From Hydractinia symbiolongicarpus (taxonomy: Eukaryota; Cnidaria; Hydrozoa; Anthoathecata; Hydractiniidae): 64,000 bases of DNA. Location: NCBI RefSeq assembly GCF_029227915.1, contig NC_079878.1, forward strand, positions 21,291,501 to 21,355,500, written 5' to 3'. The notes under the pieces are model-generated. The model did not search any database. It had not been told where the DNA came from and saw only the letters and a program-made list of their open reading frames with translations. Of the stretch, positions 47,277 through 59,927 are shown piece after piece. Positions within the stretch are counted from its first letter, which is position 1. Each line of letters starts with the position of its first letter. The position numbers were made by a program, and so were the translations under genes.

Positions 47277-48420
47277 TTTGTCCAACATCGTAGATAACGT
47301 CAATGTCTTGCTCTTTGATACAGTCGACAAGAAATTTTTTGATCATTCTCGAATTGTTGAATTGTACTTGTGCGTCGTCAGGAAAAATCGTGAAATTCAA
47401 TCCACCAATTCGTGTGGAAAGCGATAGCAAAAGCCTTTCGTTTTCGGAGCATAGATGACCACCAGTTATCGCAGGTATGAATTCGTTTCTGACGATTGTC
47501 TCTATCTGTTGAAGTAAATTTTTGATGCCAGGAACGGTCCGGAAAAGAAATGTCAATTTAGCTTTAAAACCGGTTACAAACGCAAAATAAGATGATTGAG
47601 GTTCTAGTTCAGCAATATTTGAGAGAAGTTTAAGCTGCTCAACTAAACTGGCAACTTTGCTGTTACATATTCAATCTTGTAAAACTGACTACCAATGACT
47701 GCACTGAGATGACGTTGATCAGTCAATGTCACCAAAATATTTGAATCTGCAACGACTTGTTCAGCATTAAGTAGATACTCTTGTTTCACAATTAGATTGG
47801 ATTTAGTCGCTTTCGGGAAGTAGCCGTATTTCGAACCAATGTCAACGATTTTCGACCAAAATTCTTTATTTTCGTAAAGTTACCCAGCGACAATAAAATC
47901 ATCAGCGTATGCAACCTTTTTCAGCGTTTGTTCATTCGAACGTGTACTGTTGAAAAGTGCTTTCAACAATGGTATGATTCCAATAGCATATGAAGCCATT
48001 GACGTTGGATCACCCTGTGTGGTGCCTTCCCTCGAAAGAATCTCCTTTCCGCCTATCACGAATAAACGTGCAGGTACAGCATAACAGTTGTTGATGAACG
48101 TAGCAATCATTGGGCATAACTTCGAAATGTTATGCAGCATTACCTTTCTATTAATTTAGTTAAACGCATCCTCAGCATTGATTAGAAGAACAGCCTCAGT
48201 ATCATCGTTGTCGAAAATATCATGCTTCGCATGGACGGCTGCTGCTTCAACACCAGCATTTTGACCAGCACAAACCTGTAACGAACCTGCTGCTTTAATT
48301 ACGTCATTTCTAGATATGTTCGTCACAATCTTTCCCACTATTCTGCGAAGCACCTCACCAAAACCAATTGGTCGTAAACCAGGAGTTTGTTTAACGGAAT
48401 TAGGCGGCAAGCAACAAAGG
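47277..48420 (-). pseudogene. Reverse-transcriptase retroelement polyprotein, 5' part
   Basis: Minus-strand pieces in order: PGLRPIGFGEVLRRIVGKIV; an acidic motif INAEDAFN; SREGTTQGDPTSMASYAIG; the catalytic KVAYADDFIVAG; then FRTVPGIKNLLQQIE and LSLSTRIGGLNF. Stops fall after AEDAFN and after YADDFIVAG, and a third break lies near 47640, so it is decayed. The order GLRPIG, EGTTQGDP, YADDF, then a TxPxIxxLL block is that of a non-LTR-like RT family common in cnidarians. The polyprotein continues at 40747 and below, across the inserted transposon. Confidence 0.8.
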
Positions 48421-48529
48421 CTTCAAGCGGAGATCTATGAGATTCTGGAATAGATTCAATACGCAGCTTCTTTGTTAATTTTACAGTATTTGGCTCTTTA
48501 CTTTAACTCCTGCTATATTTTCAGTAAAA

Positions 48530-48790
48530 ACCAACATCTGGTGCAATAATTACTGAAATCAAACAGTGGTAAAGTGGATCGCCTCGTGTTGTTCCCTCCT
48601 TGGATTTTATTTCAATATTATTGATTACAAACAACTACTTTGCTGATTAGCTCTAGCAGCTAGTAACGGATGTTGCAAATATTCGGCATAATATTCGAAT
48701 ATTAGCTTTAAGGATTGATTAATCTTCGCGCAGACATTTTTTATGAGGTCCAAAAATGCATTTGGCGAATCAGTCATGTCGAGATGTAAG
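48530..48790 (-). pseudogene. Second, more degraded RT fragment of the same family
   Basis: The minus strand reads NAFLDLIKNVC, ILCRIFATSVTSC and KSKEGTTRGDP, paralleling INAEDAFN to EGTTQGDP in the neighbouring copy at 48000-48200. The spacing between motifs is comparable but stops interrupt it. It is therefore an independent, older insertion or a duplication, placed just upstream of the better copy. Confidence 0.6.
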
Positions 48791-48799
48791 CACCCTCGT

Positions 48800-51700
48800 C
48801 TCCAAAGTTTTTCTCTGAATGCGTTACTGCGTTATATTTTATGAAGTTTAACAATTTTTGTAGACAAATAACCACAAACTGGGGAAAGTACTGTGTGAAA
48901 GCTTATAAAACGCTGGGTGTGTCAGCAACAAAACCCCGATGATTTTTTACAGGTTGTTGCGGCGCAAAAAAGCCCGACATCGTACACGGTGAACGTAGGA
49001 GAGACAACGTTCCGAGAACGGCAACTCAAATCGCAATCTAATAATGGCGGGTTCATTGTGATGGGTTTCTACTGACTGTCCTCCATGTTTGGAATATTAA
49101 CGACTGTATTTTGCTCTTTTTAAACTTTAGAAAGAGCTAGTTATCCTTTAAATCTAAGGACAGAGAGGTATTTATTTGAATTCTAACTAGCTAATATATA
49201 GCAATGCACCACCACAACAGTGTGTTCTATTTAAAAATTTCAAAAGTGTTTGTGAAAAATATTACCATCAAAAAGACGTTAAGCAACTGGATTCTTTAAA
49301 CTTTCTGAAAACAACTAGCTATAGCTAGTTCGGAAATCTGAATAAAATACTTGTTTGCAACTCTCCTGAATTATTCTTGAATTGGTCTAAATTATTCCTG
49401 AAAAATAGCGCTCTTGATATCATTGACTTGATCACAAAAGAGACAACCCCTTAAAGTATTACACAACTCTGTGTCTTTACTATAGCTATATATTAATTGA
49501 TCAAGTTGTATCAAATGAAGCCTATTTACAAACTTTGTAAATATATATATGTTTTTTGTCAAGTTTTGTGCTATGTGTGAACTAGTGACTCTCGGAAAAC
49601 TCAAATAATGTTCAATTGAGAATTTTGATCTGTTTCTCTTCAGTTCCATGGGGCCACCTCTAAGAAATTGTTTGCTTGCCGTAACCCAAGTAAAAAAAAA
49701 ACTCTTGTCAGGCAGGCGGGGAAATTATCTTTTTGGTCCTCTTTCCAGACAATAAAATTTCCTAAAAACTCCCATCAAAGCAAAATTTTGTCCAATACGT
49801 GATGTAATACAGTGACTAACAGTTTTTCTGAGTTGTTCACGTTTCTCAAACCTAGTCAAAACCACTTAAGATAACATAGTGGAAGAGTAGTACGCATACT
49901 CTATTGGTGTTGCACAAGACATCTGTAAACCACCCTGGGTATTTCGTGTGAGTATACCTCAAGCATAACAACAACAGCAAAAAAATAAATTCAGTCGACG
50001 ATTTATGTAAAATTATTTTGGAGGTCGGTAAAAAAGATCTGAGAAAAAGAATTTTCATGTCCCCCTGACCCAAATTTTTTTCAGTCAGCACCATTTTAAG
50101 GCTATCAGTGGGTTAAGGTAACCAAAGAATTTTTCATGGATGGCCCGGACCACTTGCAGTTGATTCTTTGTTCATGGTAAATCTCTGCATTTGTATGAAG
50201 AGCAAAAATAATGGCGCATTTTGGTTTAATAAAAAAATAACAAAAATAATGGAAGTTTAAGTAGTGTTAGTATTTATTACGTTGATTACATAACCATTTA
50301 CTTATGTGTATATACTTACTAAAAAAGCATTGCCACTTCCTTCGTTGTTTCCAGCCTAGCCTTGTTTCTATGGTGTCAAGGTGTATAGTATAATAAGTAG
50401 CTGTTGAGGTGAAAAAGATAAAAATAAATGCATGCTCAAAAACTTTCTTCTAAAAGTTATACAGCAAGAATTATTCTTGTGTTGTTTTGAAAGTTATACA
50501 GCAAGTTATACTTGCACTGTTTGGAAATTTATACAGCAAATTATTCACCTCCTATTTAAAATAATAAAAAACAGGAAATTATTTTTATAAAAGTCTTAAT
50601 ATTCTTTTAATGTTTTTCGCACTGGCTTATAAGAAAATCGAAATCCATAAGTGCAAAATCTTTACTTTTTATAGTTTAGTTGACAATATTTAAAGTTTTT
50701 TGCAGCATTAAAATTATATATTATAAATTCATAACGGTGGAGGGTGTTACGACAAGCGCATTCTACTCGTTCAATTTTATTTAAAACGTATGTATACTAT
50801 ATACGTTTTGACCAGAATGTCAAAATAGTTTTTCTAAAGTTTTCAGAATCTAAATCTGGAAATACATACTCAGTTGATGTTATAGGAACATCGCTGCATA
50901 TGTGAGATATATTTGTATAATTAAACATGCACGATATTTTCTTCCCAAGATAATGGATCAAGTAAGACTTGAACCCACAACCTCTCGCTTGACGGGCAAT
51001 TGCTCTACCGGTTGCCCTATTGATTCGATGCTATCCCTCTAGGACATGTAGTAGATGAGGCAAGGATACTATCTCATTGCAAAATACCACAAGGGCAAGG
51101 CCTATGTTCTCCTTGCTACATAACCTTTCTACTAACATGTACCAACAAGATATCACCGAATGATGCACAACCTGAGCTTACAACCAACCGATCAATTAAA
51201 TTTATCATACTTGTTTTACAAGAAAATTTGAAAATGTCAAAGCTAAATAATGTCAGGAAAATCGAGGTCAACTTTTGAGTGGAACCTGTACTGATACCAT
51301 GTACTGTTAGCATTTACTGCATTTCATTTTGTGTGTATACTACCAGGAATGTATTGAAATATGTTTCACAATGTTCAAATAATATTCAATTTGCTTTATT
51401 ATTTAACAAACACATGGTTTTTTTTTTAAAAAAGAAACTTTTGAACAGCTGAACATGTGGAAATAAAATTCAGAAGCATGCTTCATTGCTGCTGCTGATA
51501 CTTTCTTTTCTTTACACAAATATTCATTCATCTTGAAGTATAATATGGTTGCTTAAGGCCATTAGGTCCATTTTTAAATACATTATATGAACATATAAAC
51601 ATTTATGTGCAACGTTTAATACCGAACTTATAACTTGTTTATGATTAGTAGTGAAAGTTTAAAAACTTGTTTCGCCACTGACATCACAACTCAAGGTCAT

Positions 51701-52520
51701 GTAAGTCTCTACAGAATCAGGATATGTTTCAGAGAGAAAATAAATTTTTACAGACTTTTAAGGCTAAGTGTTAAAAGCAGTGTTAAAAAAGACCTGTGGA
51801 AAGATCCCATCAAGCAGAAGAACAGAAAAACTAAGGAAGTTTATTAATTTTAATGACGTTGGCAATACAAAAATTTTTTTCAACCCATTGCTTACATTGT
51901 ATAGAGCTTGAAATATTGATTTTGACGAACAGTTGAAGAGATAATTATTTGCCATTTTGACCTCCCTCCTCCCCATTTATCACTCAACTTTATTTTTTGC
52001 ATATCCCTCCCCTGTATGTATGTATTTTCAGACTCCCCTTTTTTCACAAAAATAAAATATTTCTGTTAGAAAACTTAACAGCTCTCTATAAGTGCCTTTA
52101 AGAAACGAAACAAGAAGTCAGCCCTAAAAACAAAGTGAACAACTAGGTGGCCATTTTTGACACATCTGGTGAACATTAACCAAGTTCTGTATCATGTGAT
52201 AAACAACTGGTAGTGGTGAACATGTATTCTCAGAGCCATACCTGAGGGATTACTTTTTATTAAATCCATAAATATATTAAAAGAAAACCTTTTTTACACT
52301 TTTATGTATTTATGTAACAACTAACTTGAAATAAATTACTCCTTGTTAATTTTGTTGGGATTTTTTTTTGTTTTGCAACAGTGGCAAAATTTTGCCATCA
52401 AACATGTCATGTGCATGCACCCCATAGTTGTGCTTTCTAATTTATTAATTTGGGTGTATGTAATAATATACATTTTACTGTTTAGGTAAAATACAATAAA
52501 TGATTTGAAGAAATAACATT
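48800..52520. other. Gap upstream of hyccin
   Basis: No coding exon is supported. It contains imperfect repeats of about 38 bases sharing AAGTTATACAGCAA at about 50450-50545 and the tRNA-like sequence at 50955-51026. The hyccin promoter should lie near the right edge, but no distinct element was seen. Confidence 0.5.
50955..51026 (-). tRNA. tRNA-like sequence, probable pseudogene or SINE head
   Basis: It is exactly 72 bases. The acceptor stem pairs at six of seven positions (GAATCAA with TTGATCC). The anticodon loop CCGTCAA would read GTC (Asp), and the B box GGTTCAAGTCT is good. The D stem pairs at only two of four positions, and two T-stem pairs are G-T, so a functional tRNA is unlikely. 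Confidence 0.45.
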
Positions 52521-55500
52521 ATGACATCTCCTAATGAGTTTCTGAACATAGTAAAGGTATGTGATTAACATCAGGTTGAGGAGGATGCCACAAATACGGT
52601 TTTACACGTTCATTGCAGTTTTTTTAAGTTCACATTTTTATCATATCATTAATTTACGCCAAGATTTAAATTAAGTTGATCATTTACTATATAAAATAAT
52701 GAAGTGATTACTTTCAATCTGATGTTTTAGCTGCTGCTCTGGTCAAACATTTTTTTGTTCTGTTGTCATAAAAAACAGAAAAATGATTCAGCAACAATAA
52801 TTCTACTTATTTTATTAAGCAATTGATTTATATATATTTTAGAATAAAGAAAGGTTAGAATTGCTGACAGCAGTTCAAGGATTCAGCTCAGATGAAGAAT
52901 TGATTAAGGAACTGTTTGATATTATTGAAAACAATCATGCATCCACTGTATGTAACTTTTTTCTACTTTATTAGTAGTTCCAAAAAATGGCAGTTGTATA
53001 ATTTTCAACTTTGTATATATACTTATGTAAAAATATTTACATTTGTGTAATACACATGGTACCCTGTACAACCACACCCCTCAAAGATTTAGGGATATTT
53101 CTCATCTTGAAGTCTTATTTATTGTCCTTTACTAATTTTCTTCTTTTCTTTTTTCAGTAAAGCACAATGTTTCACCAGAAACAGAAAAAAGCTGGAAAAT
53201 GAATTCTGCAATTATTGCCAAAAACTATGCTAACTCACAAAAAATTTTCTATTCTAAGAAGTTCATTTTTCGGGATCATTTATTCAAGGTCTTACCAGAG
53301 ATTGGAGTCAGAGATTTGTGTCTATGAATATAGTCCTAAAATATCGTAATAGAAAAGAAATAAATAATTTCTGAACTATTAACAAAATGTAGCTCTTATT
53401 TTGCGTTTCGGTTACTTTAGTTGGATGTCCCCTGACTCTATATCTATACCTATGTCCAGTCACCCTAAACCAGTTATTACATGTTACATTTGTGATAGCT
53501 ATTGTCTTGATTATCCCCTCTGCAAAAATTATGTTATGCATAAATCAAAAATATATTCTATCATAGGTTGCAGACTGTGTATGTGAGGCATTATTCAACA
53601 TTTACTCAACACAGCAACAAGACTGCGTCGTATTCTGCATGCAGTTTATACCAGCACTACTATGGGCGTATTATAGTTGTCTGTCAAGAAAAGTGAAATG
53701 GGTGAGTTATCAACTTTTCAACTTTTTCCCAACTGAAATTGAATCCTATCAGTACTTTGCATTTTAAGTCAACAGAGGTATGATTTTGGTGAGCCAAACT
53801 TGTAGGGTGAATAGTGGGATATCATATGTTGTGGAATATCATGCTATAGTTTTTATTAAAAATGTAATTTCTAAGTCACAGAATCAAGTAACAGAAACTT
53901 AGTTGTATATACATGATAATTTGACCATGTGATTTAGTTTTGTTGTTGTTGTTGTTGTTGTTGTTTTTGTTGTTGTCATTTTTTTAATTTTGTTGATTTT
54001 GTTAATTAATAATTTGTCCATGTGATTTTACTTTTATTTGCAGAACGTAAGTAAAATTGAAGTGCTCCTGCTTCTAATTTACAATGAGGTAAACATTTCT
54101 CACGATATCTTCCCAAAAGCAGGATCTTATACTTCCTCCTAATACTTGTACATCATAGTGATTTTTTGTCTACAGGTCGTACAAGAAAACAATGAAGCAG
54201 CTAGATCATTTTGTATACCCACACTGTCAAAAGCCTCAGTTTATCACGAGGTAAAAAATTATTTTGTTTTAAGCTTGAGGTTTGTTTTGATACTTTAGAC
54301 TTGTAATTATTTTGGCTGACTGTTTGATATTGTTTTAAATCTAAACGCCATGTTTCGTCCCTTTTTTCAGCCATATACGTCGTTCGGGAGCACACTAACG
54401 TTGACTGAAAATGCGCTGAGTCAGCATGAGAAGTCTGACATACCTATTCCTGTACAAGGTCCAAATAAATATCTAGACAGAATTCCTGCTGGTTACAGGT
54501 TAGCGTTTTTCGCTGTTGTTGCCATCATATTAAAGTGTGAATTTTTCTTTTAAATTTCTAAAAATCAATTTAAAACTGTGCTCCTTGATTTTACAGGTCA
54601 TTGGTTACAAAAACTGTTCTCCATCAATACAATGTTTATATATCCTGTTTTTCTCCTGCATCACTGATTTCACACTGTAACATGATATGCAGGTATATAA
54701 ACCTAAGTGGTGTATGTAGGTCTTGACTTATGCAAGTTATTTATTTATTTAAAAAGGCCGGTTCTTTGTGGAAATCAACGAAAGGTGATTTGCTTCAAAA
54801 ATACACTACAATTGCTCTTTTCTGTCGCAGAGTTGATACAGAAATAGGATAATTTGAAAAACCTGAAAGAATTATTTCTTGTTTTTTGTTTTCCTTGTCG
54901 CTGTGTATTTGCTTCCTTAGATTTAGACGTTTATTTAACTAAACTCGGAGAAACTCTTCCTGTTGACTTTTTCCAAACTTTCCCGCTAATCTTCATAGCC
55001 CAAAAGTTCTAAAAAAAGGTAGCTGATCTATACGCCGATCTTTATTTTTATTTTGTATATTTCATATTTTTAGGTTGAGTAAATGTGGCTACAAATATGT
55101 GGAGTCAGACTACAAACATATTTCAAAGGAGCACATTAAATTACTGCAGAGTTACCCAAAAGTCAATTTAAATTACCACGTGATCAATGAGATGGTCATA
55201 TCACTTCATTTTATTAGGTAAGACTGTAACTACTGCTAAGCTCCTGTGTGGCGGTTTAAAAATTAATACTATACCCTGAATTTAAAAATATATTGAAACT
55301 AGAAAAAAATGATAATCTTTATTATATGAAACGTAAATAATTTTAAAGGGAATTATTTTAAATTTTAGAAAAATACATAAATTGACGCAAATTTTATCAA
55401 GAACTTCAAGTTAAGGCCAATCCCCAAACGAGACAAACGCAAAAAGTGACTGTAAATGACAGATAATTCTCTTTGCTACAAAGAATGGAGGGATCAAAGA

Positions 55501-56429
55501 TTTCTCTCCCAAATAATATCTATCGACAACGCGTAAACGTCGGGTCGAGTGATAAGTGGGATTCTGTCTTTTAGTTTAATAGCTATAAATTTCTTGTAGT
55601 TATAATGGATTGATGGAAGACGCAGTTACAGTGTTAAGAGAACTACATCAAAAAGCAACTTACACGTTGTGTTCTGCTGGGATCCTGGTAAGAAGGTTGT
55701 ATAAATCATCAAAAAAGTGGAGTCTGTTCAATAGATTCCAGATTGTAAAGATTTTCTATTTTTTAGAGTACACAGTCACTGTTAAACTTAATTGACTTGT
55801 CAACTAAAGCGGAAGCAACGTTTGATATCTTGTCACCAGTCAATCCAAAAAATTCAACTTACAGGGGTCAAAGTAAGGTTTTTTTCTTATTCTTCCAATT
55901 TAGCCTTTGACTTTTAGGTGTCTTATTTTAAAACTTCTTTTTAGTAAAATTAGCGAATTTACCTCCGAAAATTTATCGAACCACAACTCCGCCGCCCTCA
56001 TTAAACATATCAGTAATATCACCGGAACCGAAAGTATCATCGAACAAGCAAGCACCAATCGCTAAAATCGACGACATAAACATCCAATTGGATAAAAAAA
56101 TGATTTCAGCGATTGATATTGACAATGTTTCACCTGCTATATCACCTGTTGCCATGACAGCGTCACCAAAAGGAAACCGTGGCGTAGACGAAACTGATAT
56201 CCCAGGAAACATTAAAATTTCTCTCACCTCTGCAGAGGGAAATTCAAAAAACTTACGTTATATTGAAAAAGAATTAATAGAATATACTAAAAACAATGAC
56301 AAAACGCCGCTTATCAACGGCGGTGAAGAAAGTGACAATGGTGTTCCAGTTGCCAAAACTTCTCTAATGAGGGGATCGGCAGAAAACTTGCAGAAAACAC
56401 TTCATTCTACAGTGGAAACAAAAATGTAA
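52521..56429 (+). CDS. FAM126A: Hyccin (FAM126 family)
   Basis: Hyccin is a stabilising subunit of the plasma-membrane PI4-kinase complex (PI4KA, TTC7, FAM126). Eleven exons with matching phases: 52521-52556, 52843-52947, 53567-53701, 54044-54088, 54176-54250, 54371-54498, 54597-54692, 55074-55217, 55600-55687, 55767-55872, 55945-56429; 480 residues (human protein about 521). Conserved family blocks are QFIPALLWAYYSC, IEVLLLLIYNEVV, FCIPTLSKASVYHEP, LTLTENALSQHE, the CGYKYV region and IRYNGLMEDAV with ELHQKATY. The helical core spans about 1-300. The C-terminal third, almost all in the last exon, is a disordered Pro/Ser-rich tail as in vertebrate FAM126. Vertebrates have A and B paralogs; a single ancestral-type gene is expected here, so the A suffix is nominal. 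Confidence 0.95.
53938..53976. repeat. (TTG)n microsatellite in a hyccin intron
   Basis: About eight uninterrupted GTT units followed by an imperfect extension, in the intron before the exon at 54044. Confidence 0.9.
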
Positions 56430-57801
56430 ATAGCTAATTTTAAATATTCAAATTATTATTTTTATTAACATTAGGTAGCACATTGTCGGGGGATATTTTT
56501 TTTTCATTGTGTCGTCATCAATTTGATGATCTATCTAAGTACTTATTTTCCGTGCTGTGGGAGAGTTCTTTAAATGGTTGATTAAGCAGTAGATTTGCAG
56601 TAGATTTACACGCTAAAAAGCTATCACACCTTAAAAGCACCTCAGAAACAACATTGTTTAAATGTAAACTCTATATTGTTACCTTGAGAAGATTAATTTT
56701 TGCGAGAAATAATATTCGTGGATTTTAGCGCTTTTCGTGAAATATAACCTGCGCATAACTGGTCAAAAAAGGTACGTAAAATCTCCTAGGTAAAACAACT
56801 TTGATTTGTCCTTAAATTTTAATCCGCCTGAGAAATCTAAAAAGCGTCATCCGTGAAAATAAATTCGCGCGAAAATTAATGCACTTTAGGTAGGTAGTGT
56901 TTTGTTGGTTTCAGATTATTTTTTTGATCATGGACATAAATACATTCACACTTATAATTTAAATTTGCATGAAATAAATGAACACTAATCTTTCTTTTGC
57001 GTAATAATCACGGTAATGCAAATTAAGAATTTTCGCACCTTTACGGATCCCGCGTGCAAGTTTTAGCAGAGGATTTGTTTCTTTTATTATGGTTCATTCG
57101 CTCAACCTCGTATTTAAACTACTTGCTTCATCCACCGTAATAGAAATGTCAGACTACCGTACATGGGGAATTCATTGTTTAAATCAGAAATCACCTCTAC
57201 ATTTACCTGGCAAAAAACTTTCGCGACCTTGGGCCTGAAGTTTAGCGTTGTAAACATCACTTTTATCCTCATTATTGTTATTGGCATTTTGTAGTAACTA
57301 CTCGTTAGCCCGTGAAAAATCACGGGCTAACGGGTTCGCTCGTCCTTTTTATACCGCATTGCGTGCTTCTCGCTATTGCGCAGCTAAGCTACCATTTTGC
57401 GTGACAGAGAGACAGACGTATACGGGCATTATAATATAGATTTCATACGCTATTTCAAAACCTTAGTTCCGTTGCGAAAAATCATTGAAAAGTTCATTCG
57501 CTGGAGTTATTCCTTGCGAAAGGTATTTTCCATGAATTCGCTATTTTTTTATTTTTTTTGACTCGCTATAGTAGACGTCTTGATAAATAAGTTTTATATC
57601 AAACTATTATTCGTTATTTGTAGCAATATGAGAAATCAAAATCCTAAAATTTTGTGTTTTCGCATCTCGCAGCAATGACACCATTTTCAGGTCATAAACT
57701 AAAAAACCTGACGGCTGGGTATGGCCATTTCCAGTGGTTCATTCACCCTGAAACAATTGCATATTGCATACATTCGATACATTTATTCAGTTAAACATAA
57801 T
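56430..57801. other. Gap between the hyccin and Kazal genes
   Basis: No coding exons were seen. It holds a Helitron-like copy at 57298-57440 and a few TTCGCGAAA-type motifs near 56700-56880. Confidence 0.5.
57298..57440 (-). mobile_element. Short Helitron-like element, copy 2
   Basis: Minus strand begins TCTATATTATAATGCC and ends with a perfect 12-bp-stem hairpin (GTTAGCCCGTGA paired with TCACGGGCTAAC) followed by GTAG then T. Host A precedes it. It is in opposite orientation to copy 1 at 2447. Confidence 0.65.
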
Positions 57802-59177
57802 TTAGTTTTTACATTTTCCAGGATAGACAGCAACGATTGGTTTTTGTTGCTTACAAGCCAATGATAGCATCACACATTCAGTGGGGTATGTCTTGCCATC
57901 CGAACCACAAACTGGAGCGTACTCACGAGTGCAAGCGATCTTGCATTCTAAGTAAACAAAGTTAAGTAAAACACAGTTGTACAGCTGCCTTCACCTATAC
58001 AAACGTTTGAAAACCTATCTGATAATCAAGTATCTAGTAAGAGGTTCAGACTTACTAAAACAACTTAATATCGACATTTATTCAGAAAGCAGAGAAACGT
58101 TTTCACATATTCCAAAACATCTCTTACCTCCGCAGTTTTTGTCGCCATTTTGAACTGCAATAATGGCTTCTCCTTTTCTGCAAGCCGCACTTCTCATCGC
58201 GCATTCACTGGGATAGACGATACCATCATGACCACATACGGGTTTGTAAATCATTGTACATGGGAACATACAACCGTTACCTAAAGAGCGTGTTACAAGA
58301 CCATATGACTACAATTCCTAGGATCTTCTAGTTAACCTTAAAGTTCCCTTTATAACATCTAAAATTGTTTTTTCTGCGGCATGCATTTTTTTCTGAGGAG
58401 TTCCTTTCATTATCACGTTTCGAAAATGGATTAACTAGGTATGTATGTTAGAGAAGGCTCTGGATTGTCTGATTTCTCCTAAACTTTCCTTAAAATAAAA
58501 ATAACGTTTTCTCTCTTAAATTTGCACTCCAAAACCTCCCAAAATGTAAATTTTAAATCTGTTACCACTCTGTTGCTACAGCAGTACAAAGAACTCTCTT
58601 ACTTTCTTTGCAGTTTCCTTCATACACAGCAGTAATAGCTGCTCCTGTTCTGCACGCCGCCCCTCTCATGGCGCATTCATTTGGGTATGTGTTTCCATCA
58701 CTACCGCACACCGGCTTCAGCATTAAGATGCATGGGAATGTGCAACGATCTAAAAACGAAAAAGACATATTGTTAAGAAATAGAAGTCCAGGAGATATTT
58801 TCTTCTATTGCGATCAGACTATTATCAGACTAGAACCTCGTTCCCAGCGTCTGTTGTCTCTTTTTTATCTCGGACGCGAGACGGACAAGACGAGCCTGCT
58901 TCAGGGCCATGTATTGCCGTCCTGGGGTCAGAAAAGATACAAGATGCCCTGGGGACGAGGTTGATTAGACGAGAATTATACAAATTTTCCACAAACGTTT
59001 AATCAGTACAAAACTTTTCTCCAAGGAAAATTAACCTTCCCCAGTGTCCCAAATTAGGTCTTGTATCAACACAATTCCTGTTTTGTTACGTCGAGGAACA
59101 AAAAATTTAGGGACAAGATAATGATCACCTGCAAGAGTTCCAACGAAGAGACAAGCAAGAGCGATAATTATCTTCAT
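57802..59177 (-). CDS. Secreted three-domain Kazal-type serine protease inhibitor
   Basis: Kazal domains block serine proteases by a substrate-like loop. Four exons in phase: 59129-59177, 58603-58749, 58128-58280 and 57802-57947; 164 residues. Exon 1 is a signal peptide (MKIIIALACLFVGTLAG), and each later exon is exactly one Kazal domain with six Cys and a CGxDGxxYxxEC core. By position (second residue after Cys2) the predicted P1 residues are Leu (FPCILMLK), Met (FPCTMIYK) and Arg (IACTREYA). This suggests two domains for elastase- or subtilisin-like targets and one for trypsin-like targets. All introns are phase 1, the classic arrangement for domain duplication. Cnidarians use such proteins in digestive gland cells and against bacteria; that role is an inference here. 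Confidence 0.93.
58834..58963. mobile_element. MITE-like element of the CCTCGTTCCCAGG family
   Basis: It starts AACCTCGTTCCCAG and ends CTGGGGACGAGGTT, with imperfect internal inverted repeats. It lies in the first intron of the Kazal gene. No coding capacity. Confidence 0.7.
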
Positions 59178-59370
59178 CTTGTGTAACACTTGCAAAAGGC
59201 TTGCTAAAAATTAGAATAAAAATATTTTATTGAAAGAAATTTTCGCAGGGAGAAATATTCGCGCTATTTTGTGGATTTACCGTTAAAAAAACCCGCGAAA
59301 ACATTTTTTAACGACAACCACGAATGATGTAGGTTACAATGCTTTTTCAAATTGGAGTATTTAGTTATAA

Positions 59371-59503
59371 CTAGTCGGTGGCCGTAGAAAAATCCACGGG
59401 TTTGCCCGTCCTTTTTTATAACCTCATTGCGTGCGTCTCTCGCTACTTGCAGTACCATTTTGCTTGACAGACAGACAGACGTATACAGGTATTATAATAT
59501 AGT
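59371..59503 (-). mobile_element. Short Helitron-like element, copy 3
   Basis: Minus strand begins CTATATTATAATACC (first base changed from the consensus TC) and ends GACTAG followed by T. It shares GTATACGTCTGTC and ACGCACGCAAT with copy 1, but its hairpin is degraded. Same orientation as copy 2. Confidence 0.6.
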
Positions 59504-59831
59504 AATTATAATATATTGTTAATGTTATAAAAAACATGGGTAAGGGATCAAACACGGCTAAGGCTGATACGCGATAAAATGTTATATGCCTGGTCCTAGC
59601 TTTTAAATATTTTTATAAAACCCTACAATTACGGATCATAAACTTTCGTGGAGTTTCTCTAGGGGTACCTAAAGGACACGCGACTTGACCGAAACCACAA
59701 ATGTTTTCAGAGTCCCTAGAAATTATAACCGCTATTAACGCTCTGCCCCTTGTTGTGTTGCGGACTATTATTGTACACAAAACACTTTAAGCGATAGTAT
59801 TTAACGATAAGTCTATAAAACAGCTTTCCAA

Positions 59832-59927
59832 CCCTCGTCCCCAGGATTTTTTTGTCTTGAGAAGACGACGAAAATTTTTTCCACGTCATCTCTCATGTCA
59901 AGAAGGCAAAAACCCTGGGAACAAGAG
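59832..59927. mobile_element. MITE-like element, second good copy of the CCTCGTTCCCAGG family
   Basis: ACCCTCGTCCCCAGGATTTT at the left is mirrored by AAAACCCTGGGAACAAGAG at the right, with GTCTTGA and TCAAGA arms inside. Confidence 0.65.

Noticed and set aside
46984-47427. Plus-strand frames of up to 147 residues over the right satellite
   Set aside because: Frames in three phases all follow the satellite units and cross the transposon end.
50955-51026. A functional tRNA-Asp gene
   Set aside because: Length, acceptor stem and anticodon loop fit, but the D stem pairs poorly and the T stem has two G-T pairs; kept only as a tRNA-like pseudogene.
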